Assembly (NCBI GenBank): GCA_944990035.1
Contig: CALYLX010000085.1
Location: 1-64,000 of the forward strand
Source of the DNA: Clitopilus passeckerianus
Lineage: Eukaryota > Basidiomycota > Agaricomycetes > Agaricales > Entolomataceae
DNA length: 64,000 nt
Direction: 5' to 3'
Positions 12,401 to 23,286 of the stretch are shown here, piece by piece. The notes below the pieces were generated by a model. That model saw nothing but the letters and a program-made list of their open reading frames with translations. It was not told the origin of the DNA and made no database searches. Position 1 is the first letter of the stretch. Each line of letters begins with the position of its first letter. A program made the position numbers and the translations under genes.

Positions 12401-12861
12401 AAACGCATCTATTTCGGCTTTGTCGTTTAGGTAGCTCCGGATGGAGGCGTGGTGGGGAGGAGCATCTGCATACCAGAGGACGAGGGTGTTATCACCTCCT
12501 CCTTGCTTGACTTCTCGGAGGACGCGAATGAGAGCACTTTTCGCTGCTTCAGGGTAATCTCCTCCTCCGGTTGGAACAAGATTTTCGACAAACTCAGGGA
12601 GGTCAGGGCTATCCCATCCCGACCATTCGACAACTCGTTCCGGTTCCGTGTAATCTTTGTATGCGACGACAGCAACCCGCTTGAAGACGCCTGAGAGCGT
12701 GCTCAATGCAATGATTTCGGGAATGGATGAACGCAGAGAAGCCAGGTCTGTAGATGTCGGCCATTAGCTCAGTTCTTCCAACAGTCCAAAGGCAAAAAAT
12801 ACCCACATTGACCCATACTAGCTGTAGCATCGGTGACTACGATGAGATCATAGGATGCCAT
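9455..12861 (-). CDS. vWFA-domain protein with C-terminal RING/IBR (RBR-like) zinc region
   Basis: 1011-residue model; exons in transcript order 12807-12861, 11513-12747, 11007-11458, 10851-10953, 10727-10804, 10148-10669, 9671-10096, 9455-9619, all phases consistent. Residues about 5-200 are a von Willebrand A domain with a MIDAS-like DATAS motif right after the start and LVLWYADAPPH later. The C-terminal third carries Cys pairs: CSYC, CGLC, CWYC, CSRC; a RING-like CALCFGD..CGRSGCKH at about 780-810; CPFC; then CPTC..GCNHIEC.CG..FC..CG at about 948-977, typical of an IBR/Rcat segment. I infer an RBR-type ubiquitin ligase in which the Cys of HIEC could be the acceptor cysteine. The 51-bp intron 9620-9670 is in frame and stop-free; removing it restores the normal spacing of the last motif. 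Substrate and complex are unknown. Confidence 0.85.
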
Positions 12862-13565
12862 GGTTGGTTTCGATATTTGGCCTCACAGAGACTGAAGGAT
12901 CCAAATTGCTGAATCGAAGCATCATAAACGGTATATTTAAACAAACAAGTTGGACTGAAGGATTGTCATGTCGTCTTGACTCGTCCTGACAGATGTGATT
13001 CATGCAGGCACCGCAGATTGCTGGGTATGGCGATCCCTTGATACAAATGCTGTTGGTTTGGAGTGTTCTAACCAGAAATGACTGTCAACTAGTCATATGC
13101 CAGGTCGGGGTAGATCGACGTTGTATCGCTTGTAGCAGGTTGAGAACGTTGAATTCAAATGTGGGTTCGTCGTCGTTGATCATGGTGATGCTGCAAAGTC
13201 CGTCGTCAACATCATCGCCCAGTGGCACAGACGCGAGTGCCAACACTGCCAAGTAATGAATTGAGGGCTCTCATAAGGCCTAACGTAGCCGTCCTCGACT
13301 GATGCCAATAGTCAAAGAATCAAATCTGGATTGCGAAATACTAATGAATGGTATATGTGCTTGTAGGGTATATAACTGGTAAAAGTAGAGTACAATGTTG
13401 CGCGACAGCAAGATAAAGCTAATAAAGTGAAGAAATAATATACTGTACAACGGTTTGTGAGCCGTAAGATGTAATAAGTCGAGAAAGAACGATGAAAAGA
13501 GAAGCTGTAATGAAATGCGAGCCGAACAAAAATAAACGAGAATTGGGCCCTGCCCTCAGAACTCC
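12862..13565. other. Intergenic, promoter of vWFA gene and 3' flank of kinase gene
   Basis: No supported gene. The part near 13330-13560 is AT-rich and probably holds the kinase 3' UTR. An 84-codon forward ORF at 13002-13256 has no domain signal. Confidence 0.5.
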
Positions 13566-15912
13566 TCATGTTGTGCACCTCATACTCTCCAGCAGCCCTA
13601 GCACCTCCTTCATCCTGGGTCTTGAATCATATTCCTGGCTCCAGCATCGATCTAGTGTATCCCAAAAGAAATCCTCGTCCTTGAGGCGGATGTAGCACTT
13701 GTCGACTCGAGCAGGTTTGACACCTCTGATAATGTCCACGGTGACAGCGTGGTCGTTGCTTCGGTTTGCATATGGAACGAGCCCACTGGCGACCTATTTA
13801 TAGATCGCACGTCAGTCCAGCCTTCCCAATAACTAGCAAGGAACCACTGACCTCTAAACAGACAGAAGCGAAAGCATAGACATCGCTATACGTCGTGATG
13901 GGAGGTGGCTGACCCGTGTCTTCAACTAGCGCGAGGATCAGCTCTGGTGCCATCCATCTTGTAGATCCAGCAAAGAAAGAGGAGCCGATGTTGATTGTAT
14001 CTGACATGTCTTCGATCACTTTGGAGAGCCCAAAGTCGGTAAGAACAGGACACCCTCGTTCGTCGATCAGGATGTTCACCTAGAGATCATGTCAGTTCCC
14101 CATGACAAGTAAAGCCTCTAGCATAGCATACGTACACCTTTCAGGTCTCCATGAACAACGGTTGGTTGGGCCGAGTGCAGGTACTCAATGCCCGAAGCAA
14201 TCTGGATGAGCTAGAGTAGAGTCAGACACAGGGAGGAACTTCAAAGAGCTTGGACACTCACTAGGTCAAGCCTGTCCACGGAAAAGTTGTCCTTCAGATA
14301 GCTGCATAGATTCCCATGGTCGCACCACGCAGAGACCATGCCGATGCTGTTCTGAAACTGAACAACCCCGAACAATTGGTTGATGTTCCTATGACACAGT
14401 CGATGCCATGCAACAACTTCCGTTTGAAGGCGCTGGGTAAACGCCGTCAGACTATGTCAAACACACATGACAAAAAATTCTAACCTTCATAAGCTTCTCC
14501 TTGACATTCTGCACCATAATCTGCCTCAACACCTTGACTGCAACCTTCCTCGACCTCCTCTCCACAGGGTCATTCCACACCGCCTTCCACACATCTGCAA
14601 ATGCTCCATGACAGACAGGCCCGCTACCCATCTGGCTGACCTCGCTGGTGAGGTCCGTCAGGATGACGCTCCCTTTCACCACAAGGGTGTTCGTCACTGT
14701 CTCCTGCAAGAACTTCTGCCGACACCGCTGCTTCAACCTGGAATAGTCCTGATGTTCCTGGATCCAACGGAATTCGTCGTATGAGGATATGGACAAAGCG
14801 ACAGGTCGAAGGGAAGCGAAGTATAGGCGTTTGGGGTAAGTCTGAAGGATCATGGCGTTGCGAAGATGAATGTCAGAGGCTGATTCGATACCAATGTCGA
14901 CGCGAACGAGGGCCTGCTTGAGAGGCAGCTCGGGTTCCTCGTCTTCTTCGTCAGACCCTGCGTCCGAGTCCTCGGCGCTGGTGCCTAGCACATAGATGTT
15001 GAAGGTAGGGAACACAGGGAAGAAAAAATCGCAACAATCACTGTAAACAAGTTTGGTTAATACACGGAACCTACGGGACGGGAGTGAACGTACGGGTCCT
15101 CTGCGAAACCTTCATCCAAGGTCCCGAAGCAGGCATCAGGAAGAATATATTCCTGTTCCTCATCTGAAGAGACGCCAATGCAGATTTCAGCATCCCATAG
15201 TCGCCAGCAGTAAGTGTCGAAGATGGCTTGGAATTGCTCGAATGGGACTCGAGGGTCAACTGCTGGTATGTTCCTCTTGATCTTGTGAGGCGGAGGCGAG
15301 TCGGGGTCGTGCGTGAGGAAGCTGGTGAATGCCCTCAACACCACCCAAAGGCGATGTTCAATGATGAGTGGAAGGTATGCAGGGTAGATCATCCCCTGGA
15401 CGTGCTTCCTATCGGGTTCCTTTGAAGCGTGAACAATTTGTCGATATGCGGCGCTATTCCTGAACCTCAGGAAGATGAAATACTTGCGTAGCACACCGAG
15501 TCGCTTGCGATCCAGGTGAACGTATGTCTGGCGGGTAGGCGTTCCGCTGGTGTAGGTTCTGGACAAAAGGTCAGCAACAGCGCTTTCCGCTTCGCGTTCA
15601 AGGTCATAGAAAGCTTGTTCTGCGACGAGCAGTAGCCGTGCAGTTTGGGAGTAGCTTTCCAGATCTTGGAAGATGGGGCGTCGTTCTGTTGCTGATGGGC
15701 TGGAGCGGACTTCGTCGAGTTCGTTGTCATAAACGTCGTAGATGTGGACTCTGGCATCTCGTGGGAGGTCATTCGGACCGCTATAGAAAGGACCAAATCG
15801 TGAGCAGAGCTGCTTCTACAGTGAGAGTGGTAGCTTACATCGAAGATGACCAGAGCTTCAGGATAAATGGTGGAATATAGAACGGACATTCTGTGGTGTT
15901 GTCCTGGAACAT
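13566..15912 (-). CDS. Protein kinase, tyrosine-kinase-like (TKL) type
   Basis: 672-residue model; exons in transcript order 15839-15912, 15094-15780, 14485-15040, 14262-14432, 14136-14210, 13852-14079, 13566-13793. An N-terminal region of about 370 residues has no recognised domain; it contains an acidic stretch (EDSDAGSDEEDEEPE). The kinase domain covers roughly 390-665: Gly-rich loop around GSGPVCHGAF, catalytic Lys in VAVKVL, a catalytic loop HGDLKGVNIL in which HRD is HGD, DFG at about 536-538, and WMAPEL. These residues argue for an active kinase. HGDLK..N and the SDVYAFA segment are common in Agaricomycete TKL-like kinases. Target and pathway are not predictable. It is transcribed away from the divergent upstream region at 15.9-17.6 kb. 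Confidence 0.9.
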
Positions 15913-16217
15913 GGGGAAGCGTTATCAAGAGGTCTTGGCTGGGGTAAAAGGTGGGAGCAATATACCAAGCTCATGTCGATTTCATTCTCCTCTTCTCAGA
16001 AGATAGAAGATGCCGACGGTAAGATAGATCTAGGGTACGTTGCCACCAATACCAGTTTGAGCTAGGTTCGGAACGACGGCCTGTACAGCACATAAGGTTA
16101 TAGATGTTAAATCACGAAAATAGGGCACGTACGCTGAAGCTAACAGACGCGACCCCAGAACGACGACATATGCCAGGCCGCTTACGGCCACCTGCTCAGT
16201 ATCAGAGAGGGAATAAG
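15913..16217. other. Upstream region of the kinase gene
   Basis: No supported gene. A short in-frame extension of the neighbouring small ORF begins at 16104. Confidence 0.45.
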
Positions 16218-16682
16218 ATGGCTGAAAGGGTCACTCCATCATATTACCCTTTGGCAGAATCTTATACAGTTTCCGGAAGTGGTGCGTCATACCCAGGCCC
16301 GCAACGAGGCAATGCAACCAGACGCAGCAGCAACCAACTGGGGTATGTACGGGGCCTGGACTTCGAGACGTCAATGCATGGTGGAGTATCACCGTACTCT
16401 GCCAATTCATACAAGGCGCCAGCCAAGAAGCGGACCGGCATTGCAAGCATCGTGTGCAGCTAACCAATGTCCGTCGCGTGGCGTGTCCTCTACCATTTAC
16501 AGGTGGAGTTAACAGCTGGCCCAAGATGGAAAAGTTGCTGTGAAGATGTTGAAGATCCAGAGAAACGCCGCAGCGACAAGAACGGAGATAAGTGGCTCTG
16601 GCTGGTGCCGGCGAGCGTCTATCTGTCTCCAAAGGCTGGTTTGAGGAGGTGCATGCAGGGTTTGGCCTCGGAGCCAAGCTAA
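16218..16682 (+). CDS. Possible small two-exon gene, unknown
   Basis: Candidate 137-residue protein; exons 16218-16451 and 16503-16682, joined by a 51-bp intron with a GCTAACC branch-like site and TTTACAG acceptor. Phase is kept and the frame closes with TAA. Exon 1 is rich in Ser, Gly, Tyr and Arg and ends in a Lys/Arg cluster. I recognise no domain. An in-frame ATG at 16104 would extend it by 38 residues. Support is only the neat intron and open frame, so it could be a chance structure inside the long kinase-peroxiredoxin intergenic region. Confidence 0.35.
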
Positions 16683-17631
16683 TCGGTAGTCAACTCCAAC
16701 TACAAGATAAGAGTTTCAGAACATCCTCACCTCGTTGTTTCTGACGCTTTCACATGCACACTACTCACAGTACGAACCGACAGCGAAACGAATGCATCTA
16801 TATTTGCTGTTCACAGCACGTTCACAAGCTTCAGCAGAGTCGGCGGCGAAGTGAGTGTCCATGCGATGTGTTGTCATCTGCTTGCTCATGCTTGGTGTGA
16901 TTGATCCCTCCGGCTAACTGGTTCCGGTCCGATAGCAATCCTTACCGGCGCCTGTTAATGATAACCACCTCACCGACCGTCGTGAACGACTTGAATGAGA
17001 ACGTAATTTCAAGTGAAATCCGAAACCGCAGGACCAATTTAAAGGTTCACTTGCTTTGAAACAGCAATCCAACGGCCGAAAGCTTGCGATTCTGATTGGA
17101 GGTTAAGAAGGTTGGAAGGTTGACTCGCACGTCGCAGAGAGCCTCCTACTCTCGCTTAAGCCCTTGCAATATGTACCAAGAGTCCCACGAGCTTGAATGG
17201 TACGGCTTCCTTGGGTTGACTGAAGAGAAGGAAACTTCGAGCACGGTTCAACTCTAACTCTAGTAATATCTATACAACAACGGTGTAAACCGCTCAAAGA
17301 GTCGCTCTGTTGAAAAGACTTATGCGTTACTGCTATTAAAGTGTATTCATTGTATCTACGCACCCAATAAAAGTGAACTGACGAGTTCTTGAGTAAATCA
17401 ACTCCAAAGACCTTGCGATCCAGTACATAATCGACGCCCAAAGAACGCCGATCAAAGTTCGGATCAGACCCTAACATGTGCAAAGAACGCGATCGAGACC
17501 GAATGCCTTCACCCTTTATTGGGTTAAAACAAATTACGCGATATAAATTTGCCACCGCACGAGTCACCCCATTTCTTTCGCTTTTACCATTGTCAGAACC
17601 TTCTTCACGACCTCGATATCCCATAACCAAT
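16683..17631. other. Long upstream region of the peroxiredoxin gene
   Basis: No supported gene in about 950 bp. Reverse ORFs (for example 17103-17630) lack any domain signal. The length suggests regulatory sequence for the stress-type gene downstream. Confidence 0.45.
17542..17548 (+). promoter_or_regulatory. TATA-like box of the peroxiredoxin gene
   Basis: TATAAAT lies 90 bp upstream of the peroxiredoxin ATG, at a plausible core-promoter distance. Assigned by sequence and position only. Confidence 0.4.
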
Positions 17632-18698
17632 ATGCCCGTCTACGTTCAACGCCCTGCTCCTCAATTCAAGGCTCAAGCAGTCGTTAATGGTGAATTCAAG
17701 GACATCTCTCTAGAGGAATTCAAAGGTCAATGGTAGGTGGAGCATTTACTTTCCAAAGTCTGCTCGCCAGTTTTTCTGCGCGTACTGGAGGTCTCCGAGG
17801 GATATTTGACACTGAATATGTCGTTTCTTCACCACGGAATCGCAAATAATTGTTGGACTCCCTCAGACGCGTTCAAATTACGCGACACGTTGGCACTTTT
17901 GCCCAATGTTCTTCTCGTACGAACTCGTCACTAACATGTCCTTTCTCTAGGGTTGTCCTCCTTTTCTACCCCATGGACTTCACCTTCGTGTGCCCCACGT
18001 AAGCTCTTCTTCGCCTTAATGGGGTTTTTTTTTCGCGCCTAACGTGCGCCTTGTCGTGAAGTGAAATCCTGGCCTTCAACGACGCGCTCCCCCAGTTGAA
18101 GACACTCAACACCGTCGTGCTTGGTATCTCTACCGACTCAGCATACTCACATTTCGCGTGGGCCACCCAACCCCGGGCTCAAGGTGGACTTGGACCCGAC
18201 CTCAAGCTTCCCTTGGTTGCCGACAGGACCATGAGCATCTCCAGGGAGTACGGTGTCCTCATTGAAGAAGAGGGCATCAGTTTGAGAGGACTATTCATCA
18301 TCGACCCCAAGGGCACTGTGAGGTATGTAACCAGCCACGAAAAATATTTCCAAACCGATTTCTTATGTCCTGTTTCCGCCAGGCAAATTACGGTCAACGA
18401 CCTTCCCGTCGGTCGCTCCGTCGAGGAGACCATTCGTCTCATCAAGGCATTCCAGTTCACTGTACGTGCTTTCCTCCGTTTCAAATCTTTCTGCCATTCA
18501 TAAGCTCCGTATTGGTAGGATGTGCATGGCGAAGTTTGCCCAGCCAACTGGAACGAAGGTTCAAAGACCATGAAGCCCGACCCCAAGGGCTCCCAGGAAT
18601 ACTTCGCTTCTGTCAACGCCAATGGACACACCAACGGCGACCTTAACGGTCATGCTAAGAAGAGGCAGAGGACTGAGAGCATGGATGTCAAGGCTTAG
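17632..18698 (+). CDS. Typical 2-Cys peroxiredoxin (thioredoxin peroxidase, Tsa1/Prx1 type)
   Basis: 222-residue model; exons 17632-17732, 17951-17998, 18062-18322, 18383-18461, 18519-18698. It reduces hydrogen peroxide and organic peroxides using thioredoxin. The peroxidatic Cys is at about 48 in [13 protein letters not shown], the resolving Cys at about 170 in HGEVCPANW, and the GGLG motif lies in between. Both active-site Cys positions match yeast Tsa1 numbering. Two oddities are visible. The first intron is 218 bp, against 45-99 bp for nearly every other intron here. The protein also carries about 26 extra residues after the usual C-terminus, with Asn/Gly-rich sequence and a KKRQR basic cluster that could act as a nuclear localisation signal. 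Replacement of the YF-type end may affect sensitivity to over-oxidation. Cytosolic or nuclear location is inferred. Confidence 0.95.
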
Positions 18699-19624
18699 GA
18701 GACCCCACTGGCTTGAAACGCGTTGCCGGCTTTTAGACATCTAGATGCGCTTTATCTTCTTAGATGCTGCTTATTGAACCTAGATTCGATGTAGATATTC
18801 GTACATTACTTGGAGAAACCCTTATACACCGCTTATTACAACAAATATACCTGAGCTCTTTGTGCCTGATACCGTTGCTTCTCGGTGAATTCCAGTGCGT
18901 GTCGGCCTTCCTTGCTTTGTGTGGATTCCATCTCGGACTCCTGGTGGTTTATTGCAAGGTCGGTCTGCCGGGCCGAATCAAGCGGAGCACAAACCGGATT
19001 CAGCACTCCATTCCCACGCCTTGTCCTTTCACCAAATCACTCAGACGCTCACTAGTGGGCGTTCTACTCTTGCCAATTGTCGGTGCACCACTGAGAGGGA
19101 ACATCAACGTTACGGAAGATATCGAACATCAGGAGCTTTTGAGCCTTGCGAATACAAGGAATCCCCTGGCAGGCTCAGTTACCATTCCCAACACCGTAAA
19201 AATCCTCATGGGAGCCAATTGGACTCCGATATCCTGTAATCCTCATCGTTCCGAGAGATGGCAATGGCCCATCACATCATGGCTATAGTAATTTCCATTA
19301 TTCGATATTACAGAACAAAGGGAGAGGGGTACCACGTGCAAATTTCGAGTTGCTTTGACCCTCCTAGTGTCGGCTTTCCTGCCGTTTCGGGAAGGAGGAG
19401 TATTGTTCCCCAACCTGGGCCATAAACCTATGCGAGTTCGTGCATCTGGCCAAAGCAGCGGCCTTCGCTATATTATATGTCGTCGTTCTGGCTGAACCTC
19501 TCTTCTCTCTACCACCACCACCACCCCTTGCCGCTACACTCCTATCGCCGAAGACATCGACCTCCACATACGCCACAGAGCGCACTACAACAAAGAAAAG
19601 TTTTACTGCCTTAGGAGAAACAAC
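18699..19624. other. Intergenic
   Basis: Peroxiredoxin 3' flank and upstream region of the following gene. A 174-codon hydrophobic forward ORF at 18764-19288 overlaps the expected 3' UTR and resembles no family; I do not accept it. CT-rich tracts near 19495-19530 are typical of fungal promoters. Confidence 0.45.
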
Positions 19625-22600
19625 ATGGTCGATTATTATGGCAACATCCTCGAACCTGAAACGATGCCTGGAGTTGATCCTGCTCTCCCCATCAAGCTCG
19701 AGCGTCGGGCAATGTCAATCACTGAGCTCCTGCAACAGCCGAGGAAGGCGATTGAAGAACACGGCCAAGTAAGTGTATTTGCCGCATGCAGATCTTCTGC
19801 TATACTATGGTATCGGAACTAAACAGATATCCTATCAGAATATACGTTGGTATTACCCAGGCACCGACAAGTGCAGTGTTTACACTTACCTTGTGGATGT
19901 CGTGAACCATTATAAAGACCTGAAGGATCCCTACGAACACGCGAGGATCATCAAACTTCTTCCAGAATATGATTTATTCCGATGGGAAGGGAGGGTAAGC
20001 TCGCCCTCCAGTTTGCGATATGGGCACCCTTTGATCAAACATTTTCAGGTCCATCTCATCAAGAAACCTGAGTTCTTTGAAACATTCAAGCCTAACCTCA
20101 AAGTTCCTCCATCTCAGAGGCTTAAGAGAGGTGGCCCGAGAATACTCTACCAACTTCCTCCACGAGAACCTGAGGAGCGTCAGCGTATCATTCATCTTCC
20201 ACCCATTGAGCAAGATGAGCTAGATGCCTCTCCCCCGACTTCTCCGGTGGCGCTGGCGCCTCCCAGATGGTATATACCGCCACCGCCACCCCCCACCCGT
20301 TCAATATCGATGGTGTCATCCTTAATACTCCAACACTGGAATGATTATACGTACCCCCAACCCAACCTGATAACAAGACCCACCTCTCCTAAAGCTTCAC
20401 GTCCCCCAGTTGCTTTGCAACTTCCCCCTGCGAGTATCCCAATCCAGCCCCCTGTACCTGTCGGCACTCCAGTGGTTGGAGCAGAATCCCTCCTCAACAA
20501 CATTCAGGCAATCCCAGATGCGCTTGAGGTCTTCCCCGGACCTTCTCCAGACGAGTATGAAGATGGAACACCGGTAGAGATGGAGGTGGATGAGCCCACT
20601 TTCCAGTCGACACAGACCGAGACCAATCCAATGAAGATTGTTTACCCACCTATTCCTCGTGGGTGCGCCACCCCGCCTTCTGTCAAGCCCACAAGTTCGT
20701 CTTCGGCTACAGTATCGACCTATCATGAAGAATATCCCCCTCGCTCCTTCTCTCCCGGCCCTTCCTGGCTACACAAACAAGAGAAAACGCTTCAAACATC
20801 CCATGACGACCTCCGGAAAGACCTGAACCTTGCTCGACAGGAACTCGCCGACATGCTAATGGACGCCGCACGCGCCGAAGCTGAAGTGAATAAGGCCAAA
20901 ATGGAGACTAACGAGTGGGTCGCTTCAATGAAGGACCAGATTGGGCCGATGTACGACTTTGACGGACTTCTGGAACAAGCGAAGAAAGCCTCTAGGGGCG
21001 AACTCTCTGCCAATGATGGCGCCGTTGAAGAAGCCAAGCCTGGCTTCAGGGTTCACATTGCCAGGAAGGTGATGAAACTGCCTCGACCCAAAGCCTCTTC
21101 CGCTCAAACCCCTCCTGTGACGGTTGGATCGCCTCCTCCCCAACAAATTCAACCCCCAGTTCATGGAACCGGGAACGTCGTGCCTGCCAATGGCCAAATG
21201 ATTAGGACTAATCTTGGACCTGCTGCTCGACGAGAAAGAGAGCTGGAAGAGGCTCAAGCTCGAATCATGGCTGATGCACCACAAGCCATGGAGGACGCCC
21301 CAGTTGAGCAAGCACCGCCGCGGAGGTCACCATCGCCAGCACCCGTTGTCCCTGCTTTCCCGACTGAACCTAACGTGGAACCGCCAAACTTAGAAAGGCC
21401 TCCATCTCCATCTCATGCTTCGTCCACCACCCCTGTCCAGCCTGTGGTCGAAACTTTACCTCCTCCAAACTCACCTCCCTCTTCTCATACCCTTTCAGCG
21501 GCTCCTGAAGACTTAGAGGATGAACTCGAATATGTTGAAGATCGTAATCCTACCGGAACAGGTCCGGTTGAAGGCTCAGCTGGCCCATCGAACAACTACG
21601 ACCCAAGCCCGCCGTTCCCTGAAATTGACCGTCCAAAGGAAGTGTGGAGTTGGGAGTGAGTTTCTTTTGGTCTCCTTCATGAAGTCGCTTGAACTGACCA
21701 ATCCTATCACAGGACTGCTTATGGTGGCGGATTGGAATTTGAAACCTGGTATCATCATAATCCTAACTTTACAGATACGATACATGTGTACGTTCCTACT
21801 CGCATGCCTGCTTTCCTGAGTTTTCTGACATTTGGAACATAGGCATGTCATGGATCCGAAACTTTGGGGGCGACAGGTTCCAGAGGCTGAATACCCTGTC
21901 GGGGTTCCCCATAGCCATAAGGTTGTTTACCTACCTCCGTGAGTCGACTTCAATGATATTAGTGATGCCATGAATTTACCGCTTTATTCATAGGCCTGGT
22001 TACTCTAGTATTCTTCACTCTGCTCGTTATCGGGGTCAGAAACGGCATAGGAAGGTGATAGACGAGAAAACATATGAAGATGAACTCCAGGATCCAAGGA
22101 AAAGGGCCAAATACATTGTCGAGGAGGGTGCAGACATCGACACAATGATGGCAGCCTCAAACATGCTTCTCCCAGAGAGCGAAGCCGAGGCAGTGTTCAC
22201 GAACCTCAGCGATGGATACAGCTCCAGCGATACCAACTCAACTATAGGCGGCTCCACTTCCGACAGCGACGATGACAATACTGGCAGCAGTTCCCCCGGT
22301 CAACCAACGTCTCGGCCTGTTCCTTTCGTTGACATGGACATGGCCGATATCGATGTCGACTCAGGCTCAGAATACCAAGCGGACGCCGAAATGTCGGACG
22401 CCGAATCCTCTGCTGGCGGCCACGACGATTCTGCCCCACTCTTTGTTTCTTTGATCGGCGGTCCCACCGACTATGATATTCTTAAGCCCTTCTTCGATCA
22501 GGTTGATCGTGAAGCTCGAGTCAGACGAGCTCGAGGTGAACATGCCCCTCCCCTTCAACCCACTCCCTCCCAGTCTCTCCCAGCTCCAGCACTCAACCCT

Positions 22601-22999
22601 ATAACGGCCCCGGCCCCTGTACCAGCACCGACTGCAGGTCCCTCCCGTGGCGGCGGCCTCCGTCGCGCCACCGAAATGGTTTATCGAGATGCCAACGGGC
22701 ACCCAGCCACTTACATAGTGGAGCAAGCTCCCTCATTCGTGCCCAAAATGAGAAGCTCCCCGGACCGCTTTCAGATACGACCCCTTTGTGAACCACTTCA
22801 CCCCTGCCATGATAAATTCATTGCCGACAACCAACTTATTACATGGGACGTTAAAGGAGCAGGTTGGCGTGGCCCAAAATTCGATCTAGTCGATCCGGTC
22901 GAGAACGAGGGTGAGGAGATTGAGGAGATTGAAGAAGCTGAGTTCATGGGTATTGGGAACAGCAAGGGGAAGGGGAAGGCCACATGGATATGGCTATGA
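19625..22999 (+). CDS. Large Pro-rich protein with central coiled coil, unknown function
   Basis: 1031-residue model; exons 19625-19768, 19827-19994, 20049-21655, 21713-21787, 21843-21938, 21994-22999, all phases agreeing. The N-terminal 150 residues look folded (WYYPGTDKC, EYDLFRWEGR). A long Pro/Ser/Thr-rich region follows, with a coiled coil at roughly 345-425 (KTLQTSHDDLRKDLNLARQE and on), then more Pro-rich sequence, a compact aromatic segment (LEFETWYHHNPNF), and an acidic Ser/Asp/Gly-rich region with a conserved-looking end. The intron at 19995-20048 is stop-free and in frame, so its removal rests on GTAAGC and TTTCAG signals. I do not recognise a family. The make-up suggests a scaffold or regulatory protein, but no localisation signal is clear. 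Confidence 0.8.
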
Positions 23000-23286
23000 G
23001 TTCTAACGATTAATCTATATATCATTTTTTATCTTGTAGTCTATCTTCGTTGAGTAATGGGCTCTGTCTTCAGAGTGCCTTTCCCACTTCGAATTAAGAA
23101 TAGCTGCTGTCCCTTTGACGGTCGTTATCGTTCATCGGAAGCTACCGAGCAATGCACCTGTGTCAGACACAAGAGTTGCGAACTCCAATGAAGATCACTT
23201 TGTCAATCGTAGAAGCCGCAAAAGTGGTTCAAAAAGTCTAAATCAGCTCGAAGGCTAAAACAAGCCATCAACGTAAATATCATACA

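Noticed and set aside
18764..19288. 174-codon hydrophobic forward ORF after the peroxiredoxin gene
   Set aside because: Lies in the expected 3' UTR, has no family resemblance and no consistent splice model; probably chance.
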